A stretch of 64,000 nucleotides of DNA from CAG-552 sp964516925. Lineage in GTDB: Bacteria > Bacillota > Clostridia > Christensenellales > Pumilibacteraceae. A program made the position numbers and the translations under genes. Positions 26,878 to 34,985 of this stretch are shown here, piece by piece (the stretch's first letter is position 1; every line of letters begins with the position of its first letter). The stretch spans positions 62,001 to 126,000 of the forward strand of contig CAZEXL010000002.1 in assembly GCA_964516925.1 (NCBI GenBank). Reading direction: 5' to 3'. The notes under the pieces were generated by a model. The model worked only from the letters and a program-made list of their open reading frames with translations. It was not told where the DNA came from and did not search any database.

Positions 26878-28082
26878 TTGATTACAATTTTAACGTGCGC
26901 TTTTTTACCCTTGTGCAGTACAAACTCGTTGTTTGCGGTAAAATCAAGTATCTTTGCTCCTACGCTGTCGACTTTCGATTCGTTGATTTTAACACCGCCA
27001 CCTTCGATAAGTCTGCGCGCTTCGCTTTTAGAGGACGCCATCGCCGCCAAAACGAGCAAATCGACTATCAACGTTTCGCCGGTTAAAGTAAGTTCTTTGG
27101 TGGGCATTTCTCCGCCGCCGCCGAACGCCCCGATCGCCATTGCTTCCGCTTTTTTTGCTTCCGCTTCGCCGTGAACAAGCTTCGTAACTTCGAACGCAAG
27201 ACGTTTTTTAGCTTCGTTAATTCGCTCATCCTTAAATTTACAAAGATCTGCGATTTCGTCAAGTTCTACAAACGTCAAAAGCTTAAGGCACTCTTCTACC
27301 TTTGCATCCTCGACGTTACGGAAATATTGATAAAACTCGTACGGCGACGTTTTGTTTGCATCGAGCCACAAAGCGCCTTTTGCAGTTTTGCCCATTTTCT
27401 TACCGTCGGAAGTCTCCAAAAGCGAAAACGTTACCGCATACGCATCGGCTGACTCTTTTCGGCGAATAAGGTCTGCGCCTGCAAGCATGTTGCTCCATTG
27501 ATCGTTACCGCCCACCTGAAGCTTTACACCGTGCTTTTTGTAAAGCATGTAAAAGTCGTAAGCTTGCATAAGCATATAGTTAAACTCCAAGAAGCTGAGC
27601 CCCTTTTCCATACGTGCCTTATAACATTCGGCAGTAAGCATTTTATTTACCGAAAAGTATGCGCCTACTTCACGCAAAAAGCCTATATAATTTAGCTCGG
27701 ACAGCCACTCTGCGTTATTAAGCATAAGCGCAGCATTTTCGCCTTCGAAACGAATAAAGCGTTTTAGTTGAGTTTTGAACGCTTCGCAGTTTTTTGCAAC
27801 CGTTTCTGCCGTCATCATGTTGCGCATGTCCGTTCTGCCCGACGGATCGCCTATCATACCCGTACCGCCGCCGATAAGTGCAATTGGCTTATGCCCCGCC
27901 TTTTGCATGTGAGCCATTGCCATTATGGGAATGTAATGGCCGATATGCAAACTGTCTGCCGTAGGATCGAAACCTACGTAAAACGGTACGCTTTCGGTAT
28001 CGAGCAATTTACGCAAATCGTCTTCGTAAACCGTTTGCTTTATGAATCCTCTTTCGTAAAGAGTGTCTAGTACGTTTTTCAT
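26874..28082 (-). CDS. tyrS: Tyrosyl-tRNA synthetase
   Basis: Charges tRNA-Tyr. The 402-residue class I synthetase has HIGH at 46-49, the tyrosine pocket region, a KMSKS-type loop written KMGKTAKG, and a C-terminal S4 RNA-binding domain (about 340-400; SKSEARRLIEGGGVKIN). A GGA lies five bases before the ATG. There is no room for a T-box leader, because only 46 bases separate it from the upstream gene and these hold a hairpin. Downstream it overlaps yigZ. Confidence 0.96.
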   Translation of the reverse strand: MKNVLDTLYERGFIKQTVYEDDLRKLLDTESVPFYVGFDPTADSLHIGHYIPIMAMAHMQKAGHKPIALIGGGTGMIGDPSGRTDMRNMMTAETVAKNCEAFKTQLKRFIRFEGENAALMLNNAEWLSELNYIGFLREVGAYFSVNKMLTAECYKARMEKGLSFLEFNYMLMQAYDFYMLYKKHGVKLQVGGNDQWSNMLAGADLIRRKESADAYAVTFSLLETSDGKKMGKTAKGALWLDANKTSPYEFYQYFRNVEDAKVEECLKLLTFVELDEIADLCKFKDERINEAKKRLAFEVTKLVHGEAEAKKAEAMAIGAFGGGGEMPTKELTLTGETLIVDLLVLAAMASSKSEARRLIEGGGVKINESKVDSVGAKILDFTANNEFVLHKGKKAHVKIVIK

Positions 28083-28091
28083 TTATCCTTT

Positions 28092-28121
28092 CGGCTTAGC
28101 AAAATATGTTTTACTGAGCCG
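28092..28121 (-). repeat. Hairpin between the aminotransferase gene and tyrS
   Basis: CGGCTTAGCAAAA pairs with TTTTACTGAGCCG around a TATG loop, with one mismatch. On the minus strand it is not followed by a T run but directly by the GGA and ATG of tyrS. It therefore looks more like a processing site, leaky terminator or translation-modulating hairpin than a true terminator. Confidence 0.45.
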
Positions 28122-28128
28122 TCCTTTA

Positions 28129-29328
28129 TTATTTATTCAGCTTTGCAATTTCTTCTTTGAACATATCTCCGAGTCTATGTATACCGAGGTCGATACGTTC
28201 GGGGGTTGCGTTAGAGAAATTAAGACGCATGGTGTTAAGTCCGCCACCGTCCGGATAGAATACCTGTCCTTGAATGTAGGCAACGTCGTGATTGATAGCT
28301 TCCTTTGCAAGCACTACGGTGTTAAGCGGAACGCTGAATTCACCCCAGATAAACAAGCCGCCTTCTGCGTTTACGTAGCTGTATTCCTCGGGCATATACT
28401 TGTTGATTGCGTCGATCATCGCGTTTTTACGTTCGCGATAAATCGGCAAGCTCTTTTCGATATTGGGGAACAAGTATCCGCGCTTGAGATACTCGCAAAC
28501 GATAAGCTGCGAAAGGTTGGACGTCGACACGTCTACGCCTTGCTTACCTATGGTAAGCTTACGAATTACTTCTTTGCTGCCTACTGCAATCGCTACACGA
28601 AGTCCGGGAGCAAGAACCTTAGAAAAGCTGGATACGTATACTACGTTGCCGTGCGTATCGAAACTCTTAAGCGACGGAACCGCTTCGCCTTCGAAACGCA
28701 ACTTACTGTACGGATCGTCTTCGAGTACCATTACGTTGTATTTTGCCGTAACGGACGCAATCTGTTTGCGGTTAGCTATAGAATACACCTTACCGGTAGG
28801 ATTGGAGAACGTGGGAACTACGTAAAGCATCTTGGGTTTGTATTGAATTATCTTGTTTTCAAGATCTTCGATATCTAGTCCGTCTTTACCGGAATTTACG
28901 CCTACTATCTTTGCTTGATACGAATCAAAAATCTGTAACGCCGTAAGATACGTAGGATTTTCAACAAGGACTACGTCACCCTTATCGATAAATACCTTGC
29001 TCATAAGGTCTATACCTTGCTGTCCACCGCTTAAAACAAGCGTTTCGTCAAGCGCAACGTTGTTGATGCCTGCCGTCTTAACGTATTCGATACATTGATT
29101 TCTTAAAGGTACGAAACCCTCGGTCGTGCCGTACTGCAACACTTCGGTTGCTCTGCCTTCGCTTAAAAGCTCATTGGCAATTTCCTGCACTTCCCTTTGC
29201 GGAAGACATTGTGTTGCGGGGAAACCGCCTGCAAAAGAAATAATCTCCGGACGAGTCAAAAGTTTGAGAATCTCTCTCGTTGCCGCTCCGTTCATCTTAG
29301 CCATTCTTTCGCTGTAATTGTACTCCAT
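28129..29328 (-). CDS. PLP-dependent class I/II aminotransferase (2-aminoadipate/MocR-like type)
   Basis: A 399-residue fold-type I aminotransferase. Evidence is ISFAGGFPATQCLP at the N-terminus, SGGQQGIDLMSKVFIDKGD, YVVPTFSNPTGKVYS and the PLP lysine in SSFSKVLAPGLRVA. This arrangement is typical of the LysN/ARO8-like group that acts on aromatic or 2-aminoadipate substrates, and of the C-terminal half of MocR regulators, but there is no DNA-binding domain here. AAGGAG precedes the ATG. The substrate is unknown. Confidence 0.92.
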   Translation of the reverse strand: MEYNYSERMAKMNGAATREILKLLTRPEIISFAGGFPATQCLPQREVQEIANELLSEGRATEVLQYGTTEGFVPLRNQCIEYVKTAGINNVALDETLVLSGGQQGIDLMSKVFIDKGDVVLVENPTYLTALQIFDSYQAKIVGVNSGKDGLDIEDLENKIIQYKPKMLYVVPTFSNPTGKVYSIANRKQIASVTAKYNVMVLEDDPYSKLRFEGEAVPSLKSFDTHGNVVYVSSFSKVLAPGLRVAIAVGSKEVIRKLTIGKQGVDVSTSNLSQLIVCEYLKRGYLFPNIEKSLPIYRERKNAMIDAINKYMPEEYSYVNAEGGLFIWGEFSVPLNTVVLAKEAINHDVAYIQGQVFYPDGGGLNTMRLNFSNATPERIDLGIHRLGDMFKEEIAKLNK

Positions 29329-29379
29329 AATCTATACTCCTTACACAAAATGTAATCTTCGCGCTTAGCGCGTTAATCC

Positions 29380-30234
29380 CTAATTTTTTGATTTAAAAAT
29401 AATTCCGATAGTTCCCGGTCCGCAATGACATCCTATTACCGGTCCTACGCAAAAATGCCATATATCGATATTCGGATACACCTCGCGAATAAGCTCGGTA
29501 AGATAATCCTTATCTTCTTCGGCATCGGCGTTTAACATAACGAGCGGATAAGACGTATCGATATCGTCCTTTTGCAAACAAGAAACCATGTTGTTCAGTG
29601 CCTTTTTGCGCCCCTTTACCGATTCCAAATTTACGAGCTGCCCGTCTTTTATGCCAATAATCGGTTTTAGGTTAAGTATATTACCCATTACTGCTTTAAA
29701 AGACGTGAGTCTTCCGCCGCGTTTGAGATATATAAGATCGTCAACCGTAAAATATACTTTTACGCATTTACGGAAGTTTTCGACAAAAGCAACGACTTCC
29801 TCGTCGGACTTACCTTCGTTGTGAAGTTTGGCGGCAAAATATACTATCACGCCCGCACCCATGCTTATACTTTGCGTATCGACTACGGTGCATTTTCGTT
29901 CGGGATACTTTGCTTTAAGTTCTTCGAGAGCGCTGTTCATGTACGCAAACGTACCGCTCATTTTGTGCGAAAAACTTACGTACAAAACATCCTCGCCTGC
30001 CGCAAACACAGGTTCAAAATATTGAACGTAGTCGTAAGCGTTAAGCGCTTGCGTCTTTGCAACGGCGCCTTCCCTCATGCGATCGAAAAAGTTTTTAAAA
30101 TCCGTCGTTCTTCCGCAATCGAAAAACTCTTCCTTTCCGTCAAGAGAATACGGCATTTTTATAAGAGTAATACCGAGCTCGTCTATTATTTTATAATCGA
30201 GTTCGCAATCTGCGTCGCAAAAAAATCTACTCAT
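29380..30234 (-). CDS. DegV-family fatty-acid-binding protein
   Basis: A 284-residue DegV/FakB-type protein. Members bind a fatty acid and, as FakB, present it to the FakA kinase. The start MSRFFCDADCELDYK, the VLYVSFSHKMSGTF loop, VDTQSISMGAG and the RGGRLTSFKAVMGNILNLKPI segment are typical. Start at ATG 30234 with GGAG upstream; an earlier in-frame ATG (30270) lies beyond the Shine-Dalgarno. No fakA gene is visible in the window. Confidence 0.92.
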   Translation of the reverse strand: MSRFFCDADCELDYKIIDELGITLIKMPYSLDGKEEFFDCGRTTDFKNFFDRMREGAVAKTQALNAYDYVQYFEPVFAAGEDVLYVSFSHKMSGTFAYMNSALEELKAKYPERKCTVVDTQSISMGAGVIVYFAAKLHNEGKSDEEVVAFVENFRKCVKVYFTVDDLIYLKRGGRLTSFKAVMGNILNLKPIIGIKDGQLVNLESVKGRKKALNNMVSCLQKDDIDTSYPLVMLNADAEEDKDYLTELIREVYPNIDIWHFCVGPVIGCHCGPGTIGIIFKSKN

Positions 30235-30287
30235 AATTTTTCTCTCCGAAAATAGATTTTGACATAACACATCAAGTTAACGTTTAC

Positions 30288-30316
30288 ATTATAATATGTT
30301 TTACTAAAAAATGCAA
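30288..30316 (-). promoter_or_regulatory. Promoter of the degV gene
   Basis: On the minus strand TTGCAT (30311-30316), 17 bases, TATAAT (30288-30293). The leader is about 45 bases and contains the GGAG. Confidence 0.65.
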
Positions 30317-30327
30317 GCGTTTTTTTG

Positions 30328-31605
30328 TCATATTCTTAGTCCCTTAGGATAAAGGTTCTTATATCTTCCTCCGACACCCTTAAATCCGCCCAAAGGAGCG
30401 CCCAAAACCGTTATTACGCCGTAACCGTTATAGTCGCCGCTTAATTCTTCGCCGTGCATATACCTTTTTATTTCTTCTCCGTCTGCTTCATGGCAAAACA
30501 TATTCGAACCGAATGCAGAGAAAAAATGATGATCGGGTTTGAAGATTTTGCCGTCTTGCCTACCTATTTTTACTCCGCCGCTTACAATGCGCCCAAGCGG
30601 CAATTCGAAAGGCAACGTCGGAACGTAATACATATCATTCACACAGCAATATTCAGTCGTTTTACCGATGGACGAAAGCAAAAATTCGTCTACCGTTTTA
30701 TTTTTTGCATATTTTGTCGACTTAGGCAGTTTTTGACTTTCTCCGCTGTTCTTGGTAAGCGCTACAAAAAACTGTCCTTCGCCCACGCCTTTATGCGGAT
30801 AAAAACGTCTCATCCGTTCGTCGGACAGATACGTAGTTCGTTCTACTACGGAAAGAAGCGGTTTTTTTAGCGAATAGTCGTGATTTTGCAAAAAAACGTT
30901 TATTACATCCTCGTTTTCTCGTCTTGAAAACGTGCACGTCGAATAGATAAGCGTTCCGCCTTTTTTTAGCAGTTTATCGGCGCTTTCCAATATCGCGTTC
31001 TGCCTTACGGCGCAACTTTTGGAATGCTCCTCGCTCCATTCTTCTATTGCGACTTCGTCCTTACGAAACATTCCCTCGCCCGAACACGGCGCGTCCACTA
31101 AGACTAAATCAAATATCGCGCCCAATTTTTCAAGTTCTTGGGGCGAATGATTGGTTACGATGACGTTCTTTGCGCCCATGCGTTTCACATTGCCTTTTAG
31201 CACGGCCGCCCTTGACGGATTAATTTCGTTGGACACTAAATATTTTGCCTTTTGCGCAAGTTGCAACGACTTTCCGCCCGGAGCGGCACACATATCGAGC
31301 GCCAATGTAGGGCTAACGTCGTATGCCGATACGGGCAACATTGCCGATGGCTCCTGAAAATACATAAGTCCGGCATGATGAAACGGATGGTTGCCCCATT
31401 TTTCGGCAGCGTCGATATAATAGCAGTGCTCCGCAAAAGGCACCGGCTTATAAGTTCCCATCGCCGCAAGCAGTTTTTTATCGTCGATTTTAAGTTCGTT
31501 TACTCTAAACGCTTTAGTCGGAGATTGTTCGTACGAACGCAAAAACTCGTCGTAATCGGGCAAAACGGACTGCATTTCTCGTAAAAATTCATAAGGCAAC
31601 TTCAT
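30328..31605 (-). CDS. rRNA cytosine-C5 methyltransferase, NOL1/NOP2/Sun family (RsmF-like)
   Basis: A 425-residue SAM-dependent m5C methyltransferase. Visible are the N-terminal RNA-binding part with RVNELK, motif I AAPGGKSLQLAQ, DAPCSGEGMFRKD with the release cysteine, and the catalytic cysteine in STCTFSRRENED. The C-terminal region (about 300-425) matches the extra domains of YebU/RsmF-like proteins. There is no ribosome-binding site; the ATG lies exactly six bases after a TAAACT -10 box, so it appears to be leaderless. Confidence 0.92.
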   Translation of the reverse strand: MKLPYEFLREMQSVLPDYDEFLRSYEQSPTKAFRVNELKIDDKKLLAAMGTYKPVPFAEHCYYIDAAEKWGNHPFHHAGLMYFQEPSAMLPVSAYDVSPTLALDMCAAPGGKSLQLAQKAKYLVSNEINPSRAAVLKGNVKRMGAKNVIVTNHSPQELEKLGAIFDLVLVDAPCSGEGMFRKDEVAIEEWSEEHSKSCAVRQNAILESADKLLKKGGTLIYSTCTFSRRENEDVINVFLQNHDYSLKKPLLSVVERTTYLSDERMRRFYPHKGVGEGQFFVALTKNSGESQKLPKSTKYAKNKTVDEFLLSSIGKTTEYCCVNDMYYVPTLPFELPLGRIVSGGVKIGRQDGKIFKPDHHFFSAFGSNMFCHEADGEEIKRYMHGEELSGDYNGYGVITVLGAPLGGFKGVGGRYKNLYPKGLRI

Positions 31606-31611
31606 AAGTCG

Positions 31612-31640
31612 AGTTTAGCACATTCGCACATTAAAAGCAA
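31612..31640 (-). promoter_or_regulatory. Leaderless promoter of the rRNA methyltransferase gene
   Basis: On the minus strand TTGCTT (31635-31640), 17 bases, TAAACT (31612-31617) with TG upstream (extended -10). Six bases then separate it from the ATG at 31605, so the predicted start site is the A of the start codon. Confidence 0.6.
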
Positions 31641-31707
31641 GAAAAATATACGATTCGATTCATAAAAATGTATCGGATCGCAAGTCGATTTTTGGTTAAG
31701 TCCCTTA

Positions 31708-31736
31708 TTGACAGAAGCGTAATTTTTTGATATACT
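31708..31736 (+). promoter_or_regulatory. Promoter of the 208-residue lipoprotein gene
   Basis: TTGACA (31708-31713), 17 bases, TATACT (31731-31736). The leader of about 48 bases carries AAGGAG just before the ATG at 31791. Confidence 0.75.
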
Positions 31737-31790
31737 GAAAGTAAATTAAGCGGCGACGTTTTATTTAAGCGCGCAAACAAGGAGCAAACA

Positions 31791-32417
31791 ATGGAAAAAA
31801 TCAAAAAAATATCGGCGATTTGTCTTACGTTTTTGCTTGCATTATGTTTAAGCGGCTGCTCGTCGCTAGCTTTTTTTAACCGCCAAATTAAAAAAATCCC
31901 CGTCGAATGCGACAAATATAATTTAGAGATTATAAATTATGCACAAAAAGAGAAAATTTTGGATTGCAAAAAATTTCGGAATAGAGGCTCCGGATCGGAA
32001 ATTAAAGACGGCGAAGTTTACAATGTCGACGGTATTCGTATTCTACAAAAAGACAGCGACGACGACTCTTGCGAATTTACGGTTTACGAACAAAAACAAA
32101 CTTGGGTTTTTAATCAAGAATTTATGAATAAGTCCAAAACCTTTGTTTCGTGCAGCTCGATTTGGAAAAAATGGAACAACGGAAAAATGGCTAACTACCC
32201 GACGTTGATTATAGGGTTGTATCTTTCGACCGAGCACGAAATTTTTATTATAACTTCTTCCACAGAAAAATCCCTGACGGCTCATTCTAAGTATCCTCCG
32301 ACACTATGGTACTTCGATAAAACGCAAGAAAAAGTATTATACTGCGATTACTTAAAAGACGATAACGGGCAACCGTGGATGAACGACAAAGTCGATTTGG
32401 TTATTACAATAAACTAA
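31791..32417 (+). CDS. Hypothetical lipoprotein, 208 residues
   Basis: The N-terminus MEKIKKISAICLTFLLALCLSGC is a lipoprotein signal with the lipobox LSGC (cysteine at residue 23), so the mature protein should be anchored to the outer face of the membrane by Lgt and LspA. The remainder (KKIPVECDKYNLEIIN, then charged and aromatic segments and a DYLKDDNGQPWMNDK stretch) matches no family I know. A good AAGGAG precedes the ATG. It is monocistronic, between a divergent methyltransferase gene and a bidirectional terminator shared with pyrG. Confidence 0.85.
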   Translation: MEKIKKISAICLTFLLALCLSGCSSLAFFNRQIKKIPVECDKYNLEIINYAQKEKILDCKKFRNRGSGSEIKDGEVYNVDGIRILQKDSDDDSCEFTVYEQKQTWVFNQEFMNKSKTFVSCSSIWKKWNNGKMANYPTLIIGLYLSTEHEIFIITSSTEKSLTAHSKYPPTLWYFDKTQEKVLYCDYLKDDNGQPWMNDKVDLVITIN

Positions 32418-32477
32418 ATATAATGGCGACGCAAACAGATTTTGAGGTAAATACAACAAAACAATTGTTACAATAAA

Positions 32478-32517
32478 AAAACAGGCATATGATCGCATCG
32501 GAACATTGCCTGTTTTT
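32478..32517. terminator. Bidirectional rho-independent terminator
   Basis: AAACAGGCA pairs with TGCCTGTTT around a 19-base loop, with A-rich and T-rich flanks on the two sides. It separates the lipoprotein gene from the converging pyrG. Confidence 0.85.
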
Positions 32518-32542
32518 ATTGAAGATTTTTTAATTCGTAATT

Positions 32543-34165
32543 TTATTTACGCTTTTTTGCCGTACGCTCTCTGTTTGCAAGCGACTGCTTGATAAACATA
32601 ACGAAAAGCGGATGCGGCTTATGCGGACGGGACTTAAATTCGGGATGATATTGTACGCCCAAATGGAAAAGCTTGTCCTTTAATTCAACCGCTTCGACAA
32701 GCGTTCCGTCGGGCGACGTTCCGCATATCGTAAGTCCTTTTGAAGAAAGAAGTTCACGATAATCGTTGTTGAACTCGTATCTGTGACGATGACGCTCGAA
32801 AATCGATTTAGCTCCGTAAGATTCGTACAACCGCGTGCCTTCGGCTATTACGCATTCATACGCACCTAGACGCATGCTGCCGCCGGTATTTTGTAAACCG
32901 ATTTGGCTGTTCATTATGTCTATTACTTTATTTTGAGAAGACGGATTAAACTCGCGACTGTTTGCGTCGGCAAGACCCGCAACGCTACGAGCATACTCGA
33001 TAGTAAGAATCTGCATACCTAAGCATATTCCGAAATACGGTAGATCGTTTTCGCGGCAGTACTTTGCGGCAAGAATCATGCCTTCAACTCCGCGATCACC
33101 GAATCCGCCCGGCAAAATTATACCGTCGCAATCGCCGAGAAGTTCGTTTACGGTAACGGGAGTTATTTCTTCGGAATCTATCCATTTAAGGTCGATGTTC
33201 GCTCCGTTTTCTATCCCGGCGTGAGTAAGCGCTTCAACTACCGATAAATACGTGTCGTACATCTTAACGTACTTTCCTACAAGTCCTATGCGCACGGTTT
33301 TAGTACGATTGTGCGCTTTTTCCAACATGTTCTTCCATGCCGAAAGATCGGGTTCGTTGTCAGGAAGTCCGAGTTCGCGCGAAACGATTTTCGTAAGATT
33401 GCTCTTTTCGAGCATAAGCGGAGCTTCGTACAAAAGCGGCACGTCAAGATTATCGATTACGCAATCCGGTTTTACGTTGCAGAAAAGCGCAATTTTGTTT
33501 CTTGCCGACTGCGACAAAGGAATCTCGCTACGAACAACGATAACATTGGGGAAAATACCCTTAGACTGCAATTCGTTTACGGAATGCTGCGTAGGCTTCG
33601 TTTTAAGTTCGCCCGACACTCTTATGTACGGAGCAAGCGTCACGTGAACGAACATACAGTTCTCTCTGCCTACTTCGTTTGCAACCTGACGGATAGATTC
33701 CAAAAACGGCAAGCCTTCGATATCACCGGTAGTACCGCCTATTTCGGTAATTACTATGTCGGCGTCGCTCTTTTTGCCGACCGAATATATAAACTTCTTG
33801 ATTTCGCCGGTTATATGTGGAATTACTTGCACGGTCATTCCGTTGTAAGCACCGTTGCGTTCGTTATTCAAAACGTTCCAATACACTCTTCCGGTGGTTA
33901 GATTAGAGAACTTGTTAAGATTTTCGTCGATAAATCTTTCGTAATGTCCAAGGTCCAAATCGGTTTCGCAACCGTCTTCGGTTACGAAAACCTCACCGTG
34001 CTGATACGGACTCATAGTGCCCGGATCGATATTTATATACGGATCGAGCTTTTGAGCTATTACCTTAAGTCCCTTTGCCTTAAGCATCATACCAAGGGAA
34101 GCCGCCGTAATGCCCTTACCGAGTCCGCTTACTACACCACCCGTCACAAAAATGTACTTTGTCAT
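32543..34165 (-). CDS. pyrG: CTP synthase
   Basis: Converts UTP to CTP using ATP and glutamine. The 540 residues comprise the synthase domain (1-265; YIFVTGGVVSGLGKG at the start, SPYQHGEVFV, ITEIGGTTGDIE) and a glutamine amidotransferase domain with GGFGDRGVEGM, the nucleophile elbow GICLGMQ and the C-terminal QYHPEF. The family N-terminus fixes the start at 34165, with AGGAGA upstream. The start lies inside the end of dapF, a 50-base overlap. Confidence 0.97.
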   Translation of the reverse strand: MTKYIFVTGGVVSGLGKGITAASLGMMLKAKGLKVIAQKLDPYINIDPGTMSPYQHGEVFVTEDGCETDLDLGHYERFIDENLNKFSNLTTGRVYWNVLNNERNGAYNGMTVQVIPHITGEIKKFIYSVGKKSDADIVITEIGGTTGDIEGLPFLESIRQVANEVGRENCMFVHVTLAPYIRVSGELKTKPTQHSVNELQSKGIFPNVIVVRSEIPLSQSARNKIALFCNVKPDCVIDNLDVPLLYEAPLMLEKSNLTKIVSRELGLPDNEPDLSAWKNMLEKAHNRTKTVRIGLVGKYVKMYDTYLSVVEALTHAGIENGANIDLKWIDSEEITPVTVNELLGDCDGIILPGGFGDRGVEGMILAAKYCRENDLPYFGICLGMQILTIEYARSVAGLADANSREFNPSSQNKVIDIMNSQIGLQNTGGSMRLGAYECVIAEGTRLYESYGAKSIFERHRHRYEFNNDYRELLSSKGLTICGTSPDGTLVEAVELKDKLFHLGVQYHPEFKSRPHKPHPLFVMFIKQSLANRERTAKKRK

Positions 34166-34934
34166 AATAATCTCCTTCGTATACTATTTCCGCTTTACCG
34201 GTCAAATATATAACGTCACTGTATTTTACCCTCAGGTCACCGCCACGTAAAGAAACGATAACTTCTGAATTTTCTTTTAACTTATTACATTTTACACCAA
34301 CGGCTACGGTTGCGCAAGCACCCGTTCCGCATGAAAGCGTTTCTCCGCTTCCGCGTTCAAACACTCGTACTTTTAAACCTTTTTCGGTTTTTTGCGCAAA
34401 TTCTACGTTTACTCCGCCAAGGAAAAACGAATGATTTTGTATTGCTTCCATGTCGGAAGTTTTTACTTCGTCCACGTTGTCGGTAAATATTACGCAATGC
34501 GGATTGCCGATAGAAACACACGTATATTCGTATTGCTTGCCGCTTGCAAACAACGGCTTGCATACTTCATCGGAAAATATCGGCGTACCCATATCTACCG
34601 TGAACGAATCGCTAAGTAGGTCGTACGAGCATCTTTTAATACCCGAGTTCGTTTCGACTAAAACGTCGCTTTTACGGTATAACTCGTAATAAAGCCTGCC
34701 GATACAACGCACTGCGTTTCCGCACATCGCACCTTCGCTTCCGTCGGAATTAAACATCTTCATTCTTACGTCGGCGGTAAACGACGGATATAAAAACACC
34801 GTTCCGTCCCCACCGATTCCGTAATGTCTATCCGACATTCGTTTTGCAAGCGACGCTTTGTCGTTGACTACTTTTTCAAAACAATCCACAAAAATGTAAT
34901 CGTTGCCTGCGCCCTGTAACTTGTAAAAGTGCAT
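34116..34934 (-). CDS. dapF: Diaminopimelate epimerase
   Basis: Converts LL- to meso-diaminopimelate for peptidoglycan and lysine. The 272-residue protein has the two catalytic cysteines in mirror-image contexts, SEGAMCGNAVRCIGR and SGETLSCGTGACATVA, and the N-terminal KLQGAGNDYIFVDC. An ideal AAGGAGG lies upstream of the ATG at 34934. The last 16 codons overlap pyrG in another frame. The tail after KAEIVYEGDYY is slightly extended relative to usual family ends, perhaps a consequence of the overlap. Confidence 0.96.
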   Translation of the reverse strand: MHFYKLQGAGNDYIFVDCFEKVVNDKASLAKRMSDRHYGIGGDGTVFLYPSFTADVRMKMFNSDGSEGAMCGNAVRCIGRLYYELYRKSDVLVETNSGIKRCSYDLLSDSFTVDMGTPIFSDEVCKPLFASGKQYEYTCVSIGNPHCVIFTDNVDEVKTSDMEAIQNHSFFLGGVNVEFAQKTEKGLKVRVFERGSGETLSCGTGACATVAVGVKCNKLKENSEVIVSLRGGDLRVKYSDVIYLTGKAEIVYEGDYYDKVHFCDGWCSKRTR

Positions 34935-34985
34935 AACGTCCTCCTTTTTATACTTTGTATGCATAAAAAGGAAAAAACGGAACAA

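Noticed and set aside
28083..28128. T-box leader for tyrS
   Set aside because: Only 46 bases separate tyrS from the upstream gene and no specifier loop or T-box sequence is present.
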